In this document: in pieces, positions 26,531 through 34,908 of the stretch
Numbering within the stretch: position 1 is the stretch's first letter
Layout of the letters: every line of letters starts with the position of its first letter
Assembly (NCBI RefSeq): GCF_900167255.1
Contig: NZ_FUYB01000018.1
Span: 33,307-97,306 of the forward strand
DNA: 64,000 nt
Origin: Thiothrix eikelboomii
GTDB taxonomy: Bacteria; Pseudomonadota; Gammaproteobacteria; Thiotrichales; Thiotrichaceae
Direction of reading: 5' to 3'
Notes under the pieces: model-generated
Databases searched by the model: none
What the model saw: only the letters and a program-made list of their open reading frames with translations
What the model was told of the DNA's origin: nothing
Made by a program: the position numbers and the translations under genes

Positions 26531-27987
26531 GAATGATGTAGCAATTGACTGATTTCTTGAGTTTTCGCTTGCATCAAGGCTAAATCACCTCGGCTTTCTA
26601 CATTGAGTCGCAAGACAGGTTCGGTATTAGAACCCCGTAAATTAAACCGCCAATCGGCAAATGCCATGCTCAAACCATCCGTCCGGTCAATCACCGGAGA
26701 TTCACTCTTGCTTCCTTCACCTCTTGCGGGGGAAGGGTTGGGGATGGGGGGTACAGAAGCACTAAAAAATGTTTCTACTCTCGCAATACTCGCCTGCACA
26801 TCCTGCACGCGGAAATTAATTTCACCACTACAAGGATAAGCAGCCATGCGTTCACTAACCAAGGCCGAGAGTGGTTTTCCAGTCTTACACAGCAGTTCTG
26901 TGACTAATAGCCAAGGAATCATGCCACTATCACAATAAGCAAAATCACGGAAATAATGGTGAGCACTCATTTCGCCACCGTAGATGGCATCTTCGGAGCG
27001 CATCCGTTCTTTGATGAAAGCATGTCCGGTTTTTGACTGAATCGGTATGCCACCGTTAGTTTTGACAATATCCACCGTATTCCACGTTAAACGTGGATCA
27101 TGGATGATTTTTGCACCCGCCTGTTTTTGCAAAAAGGCCGCTGCTAGCAAGCCAACAATATAATAACCCTCAATAAAATTGCCATTTTCATCAAACAAAA
27201 AGCAACGGTCGAAGTCGCCATCCCAAGCAATCCCCAGATCCGCTTGATGAGCTAAGACAGCATCCCGCGTATCTGCACGGCACTCGGGCAATAGCGGGTT
27301 AGGGATGCCATGAGGAAAACTGCCATCTGGCTGATGATGGACCTTGATGAAACTTATCGGAACTTGTAGGCGTTGAAATTCTGCTTCTAAGGCATCAATC
27401 ACCGGTCCCGCTGCTCCATTGCCGGCATTGACGACCAGTTTGAGCGGTTTTAGTTGAGCAGGATCGATATAGCTCAACAGATGTTGTACATAGTCTGCAA
27501 GGCAGGATTGGTGAGTGAGTGTGCCGCGCTGCGTCATGGGCTGAAATTGATTAGCCTCAGCTAAGCGACGAATTGCAAATAAGCCGCTATCACCACTGAT
27601 CGGCTTAGATCCTTCGCGCACCAGCTTCATTCCATTGTAATCCATTGGATTATGGCTGGCCGTGACCTCAATGCCACCCTCCACCCCTAAATGGAAAGTG
27701 GCGAAATAAACTTCTTCTGTACCGGTCATGCCAAGATCAATGACATGAATACCTGCATCCAGCAAACCTTCCGCAAGGGCTTGCTTGAGGCTGGCTGAAC
27801 TTAGGCGTATATCGCCACCGACTACCACCGTCTTGATTCCCCGCGTCTGGTGGGTGGATAGGCTTGAAACAGCAGGCGATTGCAGCCATTCGCCATAAGC
27901 TCGCCCAATACGATAAGCCAGCTCATTATTTAATTCTTCGCCTAATTGACCGCGAATATCATAGGCTTTAAAGCAGCTTAGGGTCAT
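26527..27987 (-). CDS. manB: Phosphomannomutase/phosphoglucomutase (AlgC/ManB type) with an in-frame repeat insertion
   Basis: 486 residues of the alpha-D-phosphohexomutase family. It has the phosphoserine loop [14 protein letters not shown] (about residue 108), the metal loop [12 protein letters not shown], the sugar-binding [12 protein letters not shown] and the phosphate-binding loop [13 protein letters not shown]. It interconverts hexose 6- and 1-phosphates and feeds ManC. Between domains 3 and 4 lies a stretch of about 25 residues not expected in the family, [17 protein letters not shown] and neighbours, encoded by a G/C-rich intergenic-type repeat (see the repeat feature). The frame stays open and the C-terminal domain is intact, so activity may persist with a longer loop. 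It overlaps manC by 4 nt. Confidence 0.93.
   Translation of the reverse strand: MTLSCFKAYDIRGQLGEELNNELAYRIGRAYGEWLQSPAVSSLSTHQTRGIKTVVVGGDIRLSSASLKQALAEGLLDAGIHVIDLGMTGTEEVYFATFHLGVEGGIEVTASHNPMDYNGMKLVREGSKPISGDSGLFAIRRLAEANQFQPMTQRGTLTHQSCLADYVQHLLSYIDPAQLKPLKLVVNAGNGAAGPVIDALEAEFQRLQVPISFIKVHHQPDGSFPHGIPNPLLPECRADTRDAVLAHQADLGIAWDGDFDRCFLFDENGNFIEGYYIVGLLAAAFLQKQAGAKIIHDPRLTWNTVDIVKTNGGIPIQSKTGHAFIKERMRSEDAIYGGEMSAHHYFRDFAYCDSGMIPWLLVTELLCKTGKPLSALVSERMAAYPCSGEINFRVQDVQASIARVETFFSASVPPIPNPSPARGEGSKSESPVIDRTDGLSMAFADWRFNLRGSNTEPVLRLNVESRGDLALMQAKTQEISQLLHHS
26695..26760. repeat. Intergenic-type palindromic repeat inserted within manB
   Basis: The plus strand reads CTTCCTTCACCTCTTGCGGG followed by GGAAGGGTTGGGGATGGGGG. 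The self-complementary CTTCC...GGAAG core around CTTGCGGG, and its translation NPSPARGEG on the minus strand, are hallmarks of a very common bacterial dispersed repeat normally found between genes. Here it lies inside the coding region near the 3' third of manB and keeps the frame. No second copy of this exact sequence was seen in the window; a different hairpin occurs at 43474-43496. Confidence 0.72.
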
Positions 27988-28001
27988 CTATCTTGGCGTC
28001 T

Positions 28002-29639
28002 TCAATATTTAATGAAACCTAAGCGCTCGAGTGTGAGCAAGATCTTATGTGCACACTCATCGGGGGTAACTTCACTAGTATCCAATTTAAGCTCGGGCCT
28101 TTCAGGCGCTTCATAAGGATCATCAATCCCGGTGAAACCTTTTAGCAATCCTGACCGTGCCTTAGCATACAGGCCTTTTCGATCTCGGCGTTCACATTCT
28201 GCAAGCGGAGTTGCCACATGAATTTCAATAAAGCCACCATAATTTTCGACTAACTCACGTACTTCACGGCGGACTGCTGAGTAGGGGGCAATCGGTGCGC
28301 AAATGGCGATGCCACCATTTTTGGTGATTTCACTGGCGACATAACCAATACGGCGAATATTTAAGTCACGGTGCTCTTTAGAAAAGCTCAATTCACTAGA
28401 TAGGTTTTTCCGCACCACATCCCCATCTAATAAAGTCACCGGCCGCCCACCCATTTCCATCAGCTTAACCATCAGGGCATTCGCTACAGTCGATTTGCCT
28501 GAACCCGAAAGGCCGGTGAAAAAGACAGTAAAGCCTTGTTGATGACGAGGCGGGTAAGAGCGGCGTAGTTCAGTGATAACCTCAGGATAGGAAAACCAAG
28601 TAGGTATTTCCAAGCCTTCCCGCAAGCGTCGTCTAAACTCAGTACCAGAAATAGTCAGCACAGCCTCATTGGGTGCTACCTCAGACTCCAGTAAATATTC
28701 AGCCCGATCTTGAACATAAACCACATTTTCAAAGCTAACAATTTTAATCCCCATCTCGGCTTCAAATTCTTTCGCTAAGGCTTGGGCAGCATAAGGTTCG
28801 TAAAAATCTTGGCCTTGGCTATTCTTACCCGGACCTGCATGATCACGGCCGATAATAAAATGCGTACAGCCGTAGTTTTTTCGAATCAAGGCATGCCAGA
28901 CGGCTTCACGTGGTCCGGCCATTCGCATGGCTAGATGCAATAGGCTTAAAAAAGTGGTTTGTTCTGGATAATGCTTAATTAGTTGTTCATAGCAGCGCAC
29001 GCGAGTGAAATGATCAATGTCCCCCGGCTTAGTCATACCAACGACCGGATGAATCAGGAGATTTGCTTCCAATTCACGTGCAGCTCTAAAGGTCAGCTCT
29101 TGATGCGCCCGATGCATGGGGTTGCGGGTTTGAAACGCCACCACTTTATGCCAACCTAGCTTTTTGAACAGGGCTTTGAGCTCGGCGGGGGTGTGCCGAT
29201 GTTGGCGATAGTCATAATGCTCAGGTAGCTCAACTGCTGTGAGTGTACCACCAAGATAAATAGCCCCGGCTTGATGGTGCAGATAGTAAACGCCGGGATG
29301 CAAAGGGTCATTACTACCGAATACTTTAAGGGCTTCTAGGTCTTTATTCGGTGTCCAGATAGATTCTAATTGCAGGGTTGCAATTAAAACGCCTTCGGGA
29401 TCACGCAATTCAAGGGTCTCACCTAATTGGAGTGATTCAGCAAAGCGGGCGCTCACATCTAAAGTAATCGGCATCGGCCATAAGTTGCCATCCGCTAAGC
29501 GCAGTGTTGCTAGGACACTGTCATAATCTGCTTGATTTAAAAAACCCTTTAAAGGAGCAAAAGCCCCTGATAAGAGCATTTCAATATCACACAGCTGACG
29601 TGGGCTTAAATCCCAACTTGGTTTATTGTTTTTGTTCAT
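28002..29639 (-). CDS. Bifunctional ATP sulfurylase / APS kinase
   Basis: 545 residues. The N-terminal ATP sulfurylase part (to about 355) has FQTRNPMHRAHQELTF near residue 181 (the Q-x-R-N and H-x2-H nucleotide motifs) and IIGRDHAGPGKNSQG. The C-terminal APS kinase has FFTGLSGSGKSTVA (P-loop near 372), LDGDVVRKNLS and GFTGIDDPYEAPERPEL. Together they make PAPS from sulfate and ATP. The fusion in this order is found in many bacteria and differs from CysDN-CysC. It lies inside a polysaccharide operon, 14 nt before manB, so it may supply PAPS for sulfation of the polymer; no sulfotransferase gene was seen in the window. General sulfate assimilation is the alternative. Confidence 0.93.
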   Translation of the reverse strand: MNKNNKPSWDLSPRQLCDIEMLLSGAFAPLKGFLNQADYDSVLATLRLADGNLWPMPITLDVSARFAESLQLGETLELRDPEGVLIATLQLESIWTPNKDLEALKVFGSNDPLHPGVYYLHHQAGAIYLGGTLTAVELPEHYDYRQHRHTPAELKALFKKLGWHKVVAFQTRNPMHRAHQELTFRAARELEANLLIHPVVGMTKPGDIDHFTRVRCYEQLIKHYPEQTTFLSLLHLAMRMAGPREAVWHALIRKNYGCTHFIIGRDHAGPGKNSQGQDFYEPYAAQALAKEFEAEMGIKIVSFENVVYVQDRAEYLLESEVAPNEAVLTISGTEFRRRLREGLEIPTWFSYPEVITELRRSYPPRHQQGFTVFFTGLSGSGKSTVANALMVKLMEMGGRPVTLLDGDVVRKNLSSELSFSKEHRDLNIRRIGYVASEITKNGGIAICAPIAPYSAVRREVRELVENYGGFIEIHVATPLAECERRDRKGLYAKARSGLLKGFTGIDDPYEAPERPELKLDTSEVTPDECAHKILLTLERLGFIKY

Positions 29640-31017
29640 GATCTATGGATGACGATGGTATTAAGGATTGAGTGTTAGCGATCGGTTCATTATGCAGAAA
29701 AATACCGAAGAGCAAAGCAAAAAATACAGCATTAGCCGGTGTATGTAGGCCAAAATCAGTGAGGCTATAGAGTAAAGCCAATAAAATACCGACACCTGCC
29801 CCAGTTTTTAATAATTTAAATCCGGTGGTTTGATCTTGCCATAATTGTCGCCAACGGCGAAGATAAATAAAAATGAGAACACCAATGATTAAAGCACCCA
29901 AGATGCCCATATCTAATAGCAATTCTAAATAATCATTATGAGTATGATTAACAAATGAATTAACATCGTGAGGCTGAAATAGTCTATACACTTGTGGTGT
30001 TGTACCAGGCCCCGAGCCAACTGGAGAAAAGTTTTGAATAGCTGTCCAAGTGGTGCTATATAAAGTCCAACGTAAGTCGCCTAAAGTCGCTTGTGGAGCT
30101 AAGCGGTCAGCATAAGTAACCGTGACAATTTGCTGCAGTACTTTGAGTTGAATGACCACTGCTAGAATCAATAAAACAAAGCGTAAAGCAACAATCGGAG
30201 CAGCTACCCGTTTGCGAATTTCGGGTGTGGTCATGGCCCAGAAAGAAAGAAAAATACTGAGTAGTAGCAAGGCTGCCCCAGTTCTAGAGGTCGTTAATAG
30301 TGGAGTAAAAGTCAGTGCTAATGAAATTAAACCAAAAACAGTCGCTAGAATAATTCTCAGGGTTGTTCCCATCGTTTGACTTAGAATCGCGATCATCATT
30401 AGGCCAAGGGCTAGGGGTTCAACCATCTCCATAAAAGCGACGAAATGATTTTGGTTAATATAAGTACCTAGTGGAACACCCCCAGACCGAACTCTAAAAA
30501 ATAGATCTTGATCCTGAATGAAGTATTGCCCCATACTGAGTATAGCCTGCCCCAAAGCTACGCCTAATAAAACATAAATTAGCCAAGTCAACTTACGCTC
30601 AGGAAGGCTAATCGCAGTTAGAAAAATACCTAAGGGTGCTAATAGCGCCAGTAAGCCCGCAATAGAGCGCACGGGAATTAAGGATAGGCTTTGATAAGAA
30701 CCCTGAGTGAATTCTGGGTTTAACCACTGCAAATGCTCAGCATAAAAAGCACGTCCGGGTAGTTGTTCCCAAAGTATACTGGGTAGTGGTATTAAATAAG
30801 CTAAAGCACAGCCTAAACCAAACACTAAAAACCAAAAAACTGGTTTTTCTAGGCGGCCTTTAGCTAAGTTACCCCAAAAAATTATCAGTAATAAGGCAAT
30901 GCCCAATAGCTCTAGGGTCATTAACGCTAAAGAGGTTTTCCCACTCCGCAAGAGCGGAGCGAAAATAAGCAGAGCAGCAGCAACTAAGACTAGGAGGTAT
31001 TCTTGGAAGGCACGCAT
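29623..31017 (-). CDS. O-antigen ligase family membrane protein (WaaL/Wzy superfamily)
   Basis: 464 residues with about eleven to twelve hydrophobic segments and a large periplasmic loop. It has the O-antigen ligase domain landmarks SRTGAALLLLSIFLSF (about residue 245), GSGPGTTPQVY and FVNHTHNDYLELLLDMG (about residue 353), the last being the conserved His-Asn-Asp-Tyr motif. Members either ligate polymer to lipid A core or polymerise repeat units. Since another Wzy-like protein lies at 1.9 kb, this one may be the ligase, but roles cannot be separated from sequence. It overlaps sat-cysC by 17 nt and its ATG overlaps the stop of the small upstream gene (TAATG). Confidence 0.88.
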   Translation of the reverse strand: MRAFQEYLLVLVAAALLIFAPLLRSGKTSLALMTLELLGIALLLIIFWGNLAKGRLEKPVFWFLVFGLGCALAYLIPLPSILWEQLPGRAFYAEHLQWLNPEFTQGSYQSLSLIPVRSIAGLLALLAPLGIFLTAISLPERKLTWLIYVLLGVALGQAILSMGQYFIQDQDLFFRVRSGGVPLGTYINQNHFVAFMEMVEPLALGLMMIAILSQTMGTTLRIILATVFGLISLALTFTPLLTTSRTGAALLLLSIFLSFWAMTTPEIRKRVAAPIVALRFVLLILAVVIQLKVLQQIVTVTYADRLAPQATLGDLRWTLYSTTWTAIQNFSPVGSGPGTTPQVYRLFQPHDVNSFVNHTHNDYLELLLDMGILGALIIGVLIFIYLRRWRQLWQDQTTGFKLLKTGAGVGILLALLYSLTDFGLHTPANAVFFALLFGIFLHNEPIANTQSLIPSSSIDHEQKQ

Positions 31018-31469
31018 TAAGTTTTACACCCCGCTGGTAGTGTGTTTAACCCCTTTTCGACTTGCCCACGTGCTTGCCAATACTTCACTAAGCTCAAGTT
31101 GGTAGAGCAACGGCTCGGCCATAGAAGCTGTGCTCGTTCCGCCATTCGATCAGCGTCCATGATTTTACCTTGTCGGAAATAAATCAAAGCTAATTGAGTC
31201 GCTGCTCCCCCATGCGTTGGATCGCGCAATAAGGCTTTAGAAGCCGCTCGTTCGGCCTTAGTCAAGTTATTACCCAATACAGCACGTTCAGAAATAGAAA
31301 GTAGCTGATCTGCGCCCAGTACTCGCCATTGATCGGTCAGTGCGCTGGGTGGGGTTTTCGATTCCACGAAATCATAAGGCACGATGCCACCTAAGCAGAA
31401 GGCAACACTCAGCCAAGCTAAGCCGCAGGCGATACCTAAAGTTAATAATTTTCTTAAAAAAGCTAACAT
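31017..31469 (-). CDS. Hypothetical membrane-anchored protein with TPR-like helices
   Basis: 150 residues. An N-terminal hydrophobic segment (about residues 8-31) would anchor it in the inner membrane with a periplasmic domain. Residues about 58-130 have paired amphipathic helices with TPR-like spacing (SERAVLGNNLTKAERAASKA, then ATQLALIYFRQGKIMDADRM). Two cysteines occur near the C-terminus (SRCSTN and GCKT). I do not recognise a named family. TPR proteins in exopolysaccharide loci often scaffold polymerase or secretion parts. It is the first gene of the minus-strand locus and is coupled to the ligase-like gene by TAATG. Confidence 0.7.
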   Translation of the reverse strand: MLAFLRKLLTLGIACGLAWLSVAFCLGGIVPYDFVESKTPPSALTDQWRVLGADQLLSISERAVLGNNLTKAERAASKALLRDPTHGGAATQLALIYFRQGKIMDADRMAERAQLLWPSRCSTNLSLVKYWQARGQVEKGLNTLPAGCKT

Positions 31470-31661
31470 ATTTTAAACTATTTGAAGGACGCTACCGCCC
31501 TACCGTGTACAAGACAGTATCAGCAGGAGCTTAAATTAAAGGGTTGGGATAAGGTTTGTTGTTATAGGAATTGCTCAGAGCCAACAGCACTGCGAATTGT
31601 CCAGAAAACTTAAGTTAATAGCAAGCTAGGCTTCCAGCTGATGGACTGATAAGTCTAATTA

Positions 31662-31708
31662 AAACATCAATGCATGAGCGCCTTATGTCATAATATAAAT
31701 TGATGTTT
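31662..31708. promoter_or_regulatory. Inverted repeat in the divergent region before recC
   Basis: Perfect 10-bp arms AAACATCAAT (31662-31671) and ATTGATGTTT (31699-31708) are separated by 27 bp. They lie in the 258-bp gap between the minus-strand polysaccharide operon start (31469) and recC (31728). The spacing could suit a regulator dimer site or an RNA hairpin in the recC leader. The rest of the gap is AT-rich with no clear ORF; both operons presumably start transcription here, but I could not assign -35/-10 boxes with confidence. Confidence 0.4.
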
Positions 31709-31727
31709 AGTGTTTGATAGATCCTTT

Positions 31728-34700
31728 ATGCTTTATGTGCATCATAGTAATCGGTTAGAGACCTTAGCTCAAAGCTTAGCTCAGCAAGTGATGACCTCGA
31801 CTGCAGACCCGTTTGAGCCGCGCTGGGTGGTTGTGCAAAATGCAGGAATGGGGCGTTGGTTATCTATGCAAGTGGCGCAACTGACAGGGGTTGCGGCTCA
31901 TTTTAACTATCTGTTTCCAGCAGAGTTGACTTGGGAGTTATTACGGCGGGTTTTAACCATTGCTGAGCATAATCCTTGCTCCATTGAGGTGTTGCGTTGG
32001 CGTTTATTACAAGAATTTTTGCAAAGGTCAGAGCAGCATCAAGTTGCTTTAGGACATTATTTACAAACTGGTCAAGATGATAGCGCTTGGCAATTAGCTC
32101 AGCAGCTGGCGGGGGTGTTTGATGGCTATCTGTTCTTTCGGCCGGATTGGGTACGTACTTGGGAGAGCCAAGCATCTCCTAACCATTGGCAAGAAAAACT
32201 CTGGCAGTTGGTGATTGGTGAACCAAAATTAGCGCATTGGGTGAATTTACAGTCTCAGTTTATAACTCAACTGGCCGATTGCCCGACTGAGCAATTACCT
32301 AACCCGATCATTTTCTTTTCTATTCCCGCTTTATCGCCCGCATATATTGAATTAATCGCTAAAGTCGCTGAGCGGGTGGATATTCATTTTTTTATAATGA
32401 ATCCTTCTTTACATTATTGGGGTGATCTTGAATCCCAGAAGCGGCGGATGCGTTATCAGCCGATTGAGCAGAATTATGTGAGTGTTGGTAATCCACTTTT
32501 GGCTTCTTGGGGTGTTCAGGGGCGGGATTTTATTGAAATTTTGCGTAATTCCGAACCCTATCCGCAAGAGTTGGAAAATTTCTTTGAGCCTAGCGCCAAT
32601 AGTTTGCTGCATATCATACAGAACGATATTTTGCATTTAGAGGCGAGTTCAGCAGTTACAGTCTCTAATCAAGGCTTAGATCAAGATTTCGAGCAGGATC
32701 GGTCGATCTGTTTGCATGCTTGTCACTCACCCTTGCGTGAGGTGGAGGTGCTCTATGATCAGCTATTAGCTATCTTAGAGCGACATCCTGATTTAACAGC
32801 AGCTGAAGTGGTGGTGATGTCACCCGATATTAATGCTTATGCCCCCTTTATTGAGGCGGTCTTTAGCAGTTCGGTGGTTGCTTTGCCCTTCAGTATTGCC
32901 GATCAACGTTTTTCTCAAGCCATGAATATTAGTCATGCTTGTGCGCAGTTGCTAGAGTTGCCACAAGGCCGATTTGAAGCCGAAAGTATTTTTACCCTGC
33001 TCGAATATGCCGAAATTCGCCAGCATTTTGGCCTTGATGAAGCCCAAGTACAGCAGTGCCGCGAGTGGGTAAGAGCCGTGAATATTCGTTGGGGCGTCGA
33101 TGCTGAGTTTCGGCAGCAATTCGCTCGCCAAACAACGTTTGAACATACTTGGCGCTATGGTTTAGATCGACTCTTGCTCGGTTTTGCTTTGCCTGGCGAG
33201 CAGTTATTAGGTGGGGTTTTGCCTTATAATGAACTTGAAGGCAGTCAAACTTTGGTTTTAGAGCGATTTCAACAATGCTTAGAGGTGTTGTTTTCTACCG
33301 CTCAATGGGCCAGCCAACGCGCTAGTTTAGCTGACTGGGGGGCGCGTTTTAGTCGAATTGTTGAGCAACTTTTCCCGCGTGAAGCCGAAACCCAGACTGT
33401 TTATCGAGGTATCGACAAGGTTTTGACCAGTGCTCAGCTCGCCGGCTTTACTGAGCCAGTGGCTTGGTCGGTATTTAAATCAGCTTTACGCCGAGAGTTA
33501 GAGCAAACCAGTCAAGAGTCAGGGTTTTTGGGGCAGGGAATTACTTTTTGTAATTTAATGCCGATGCGCAGTGTTCCCTTTCGAGTGGTTGCTTTATTGG
33601 GGATGCAGGATGGTGGTTTTCCGCGCCAAGACAATCGCTTGAGTTTTGATCTATTAGCCGCTGATAAGCGGCGCAAAGGTGATCGCTCAAGGCGTGAAGA
33701 GGATCGGTATCTTTTTTTAGAAAGCTTACTCTCAGCGCGTGACTATTTTTATATCAGCTATCTAGGACAAAGTATTCAAGATAATAGTGAAATCATGCCC
33801 TCGGTCTTGGTCAGTGAGTTATTGGACTATCTGGAAAAACGCTTTGGCTTATGTGCTGAGACGCTGATTACACGGCATCCTTTGCAAGCATTTAGCCCCC
33901 GCTATTTTCAAGCTAATCCGGTACTCTTTACCTATGCAAAAGATTATCTTAGTTTGCAAGCTGCCGCCGTTGAGAAACGGCCTAGTGCTTGTTTTTGGGA
34001 TCAACCTCAATTACCCGCCCCCGCTGAGTCATTACGCCAAGTCAGTTTAAATGAGTTGATCCAGTTCTATCGCCAACCAGCACGAGTGTTTTTGCAACGC
34101 CAGTTTGATTTGCGTCTTACAGAGAGCTTGGATGAATTAGCTGAGCGCGAACCTTTTGCCTTAGAGGCTTTTACGGATAGTAAAATTGGTGAGCAGGCTG
34201 TGCAGCATTTGCAACGGGGTGATGAGGCTTGGCAGGTAGAAGCACGCCTTAGAGCACAGGGGTTGTTGCCACATGGCAAGCCCGGTGAGTTGCTTGTTGA
34301 GCAACAGCTGGAGCAGGTAAAAGCCCTGTTGACTAAGCTACCTAAGCCCACTGAACAGTATACCCTTGATTTAAACCTCAGTCTGGGTGAGTTTAGTTTA
34401 CACGGGCAAATTCCTAAGGTGAATGCAGAGGGAATTCAGCTCTATCATTTTGGATATTTGGGTGTATGGCAGTGGGTGAGTATCTGGTTGCAGCATTTAG
34501 CCTTGAATCTTTGCCAACGTCCGGTAGGTGGGTCAGCCGTGACGCAGCTATATACTGTAGATAAAACTTGGCGGCTTCCTGAAATCACCGAGGCCACTGC
34601 CGAGCTGGAGTTATTAGTAGAAGGTTATTGGTTAGGTCTACAACAGCCCTTACCATTTTTTCCTAAGTCAGCTTGGCAAATGGCTGCTAAGGGTGCAGCG

Positions 34701-34892
34701 ACTGATGAGGTCGTATTGCGTGCCGGACAGGAGGAGTGGATAGGTAATAGTTATCATGTCGGTGAGTCCACTAAGCCAGAATATCGTTTGCTGTATCGTG
34801 GACGCTCTCCTTTTGACGAGCAACCAGCAGCCTGTATTGAATGGGCGCAGCGAGTCTTTGGTCGGCTAATCGCTAGCCGCCAAGAGCACTAA
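31728..34892 (+). CDS. recC: Exodeoxyribonuclease V gamma subunit RecC
   Basis: 1054 residues from ATG 31728; the protein then starts MLYVHHSNRLETLAQSLAQQ, matching the RecC N-terminus. A GTG at 31710 would add six residues. Other RecC marks include NAGMGRWLSMQVAQ near residue 43, the HACHSPLREVEVLYDQL segment, and LGMQDGGFPRQDNRLSFDL near residue 625. RecC recognises Chi and holds RecB and RecD in the RecBCD helicase-nuclease. Length is close to the E. coli protein. No recB or recD follows; the next gene is on the other strand, so recC stands alone here. The C-terminal PD-(D/E)XK-like fold of RecC is inactive in the family. Confidence 0.92.
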   Translation: MLYVHHSNRLETLAQSLAQQVMTSTADPFEPRWVVVQNAGMGRWLSMQVAQLTGVAAHFNYLFPAELTWELLRRVLTIAEHNPCSIEVLRWRLLQEFLQRSEQHQVALGHYLQTGQDDSAWQLAQQLAGVFDGYLFFRPDWVRTWESQASPNHWQEKLWQLVIGEPKLAHWVNLQSQFITQLADCPTEQLPNPIIFFSIPALSPAYIELIAKVAERVDIHFFIMNPSLHYWGDLESQKRRMRYQPIEQNYVSVGNPLLASWGVQGRDFIEILRNSEPYPQELENFFEPSANSLLHIIQNDILHLEASSAVTVSNQGLDQDFEQDRSICLHACHSPLREVEVLYDQLLAILERHPDLTAAEVVVMSPDINAYAPFIEAVFSSSVVALPFSIADQRFSQAMNISHACAQLLELPQGRFEAESIFTLLEYAEIRQHFGLDEAQVQQCREWVRAVNIRWGVDAEFRQQFARQTTFEHTWRYGLDRLLLGFALPGEQLLGGVLPYNELEGSQTLVLERFQQCLEVLFSTAQWASQRASLADWGARFSRIVEQLFPREAETQTVYRGIDKVLTSAQLAGFTEPVAWSVFKSALRRELEQTSQESGFLGQGITFCNLMPMRSVPFRVVALLGMQDGGFPRQDNRLSFDLLAADKRRKGDRSRREEDRYLFLESLLSARDYFYISYLGQSIQDNSEIMPSVLVSELLDYLEKRFGLCAETLITRHPLQAFSPRYFQANPVLFTYAKDYLSLQAAAVEKRPSACFWDQPQLPAPAESLRQVSLNELIQFYRQPARVFLQRQFDLRLTESLDELAEREPFALEAFTDSKIGEQAVQHLQRGDEAWQVEARLRAQGLLPHGKPGELLVEQQLEQVKALLTKLPKPTEQYTLDLNLSLGEFSLHGQIPKVNAEGIQLYHFGYLGVWQWVSIWLQHLALNLCQRPVGGSAVTQLYTVDKTWRLPEITEATAELELLVEGYWLGLQQPLPFFPKSAWQMAAKGAATDEVVLRAGQEEWIGNSYHVGESTKPEYRLLYRGRSPFDEQPAACIEWAQRVFGRLIASRQEH

Positions 34893-34908
34893 GTTAAGCG
34901 AGAGTACT

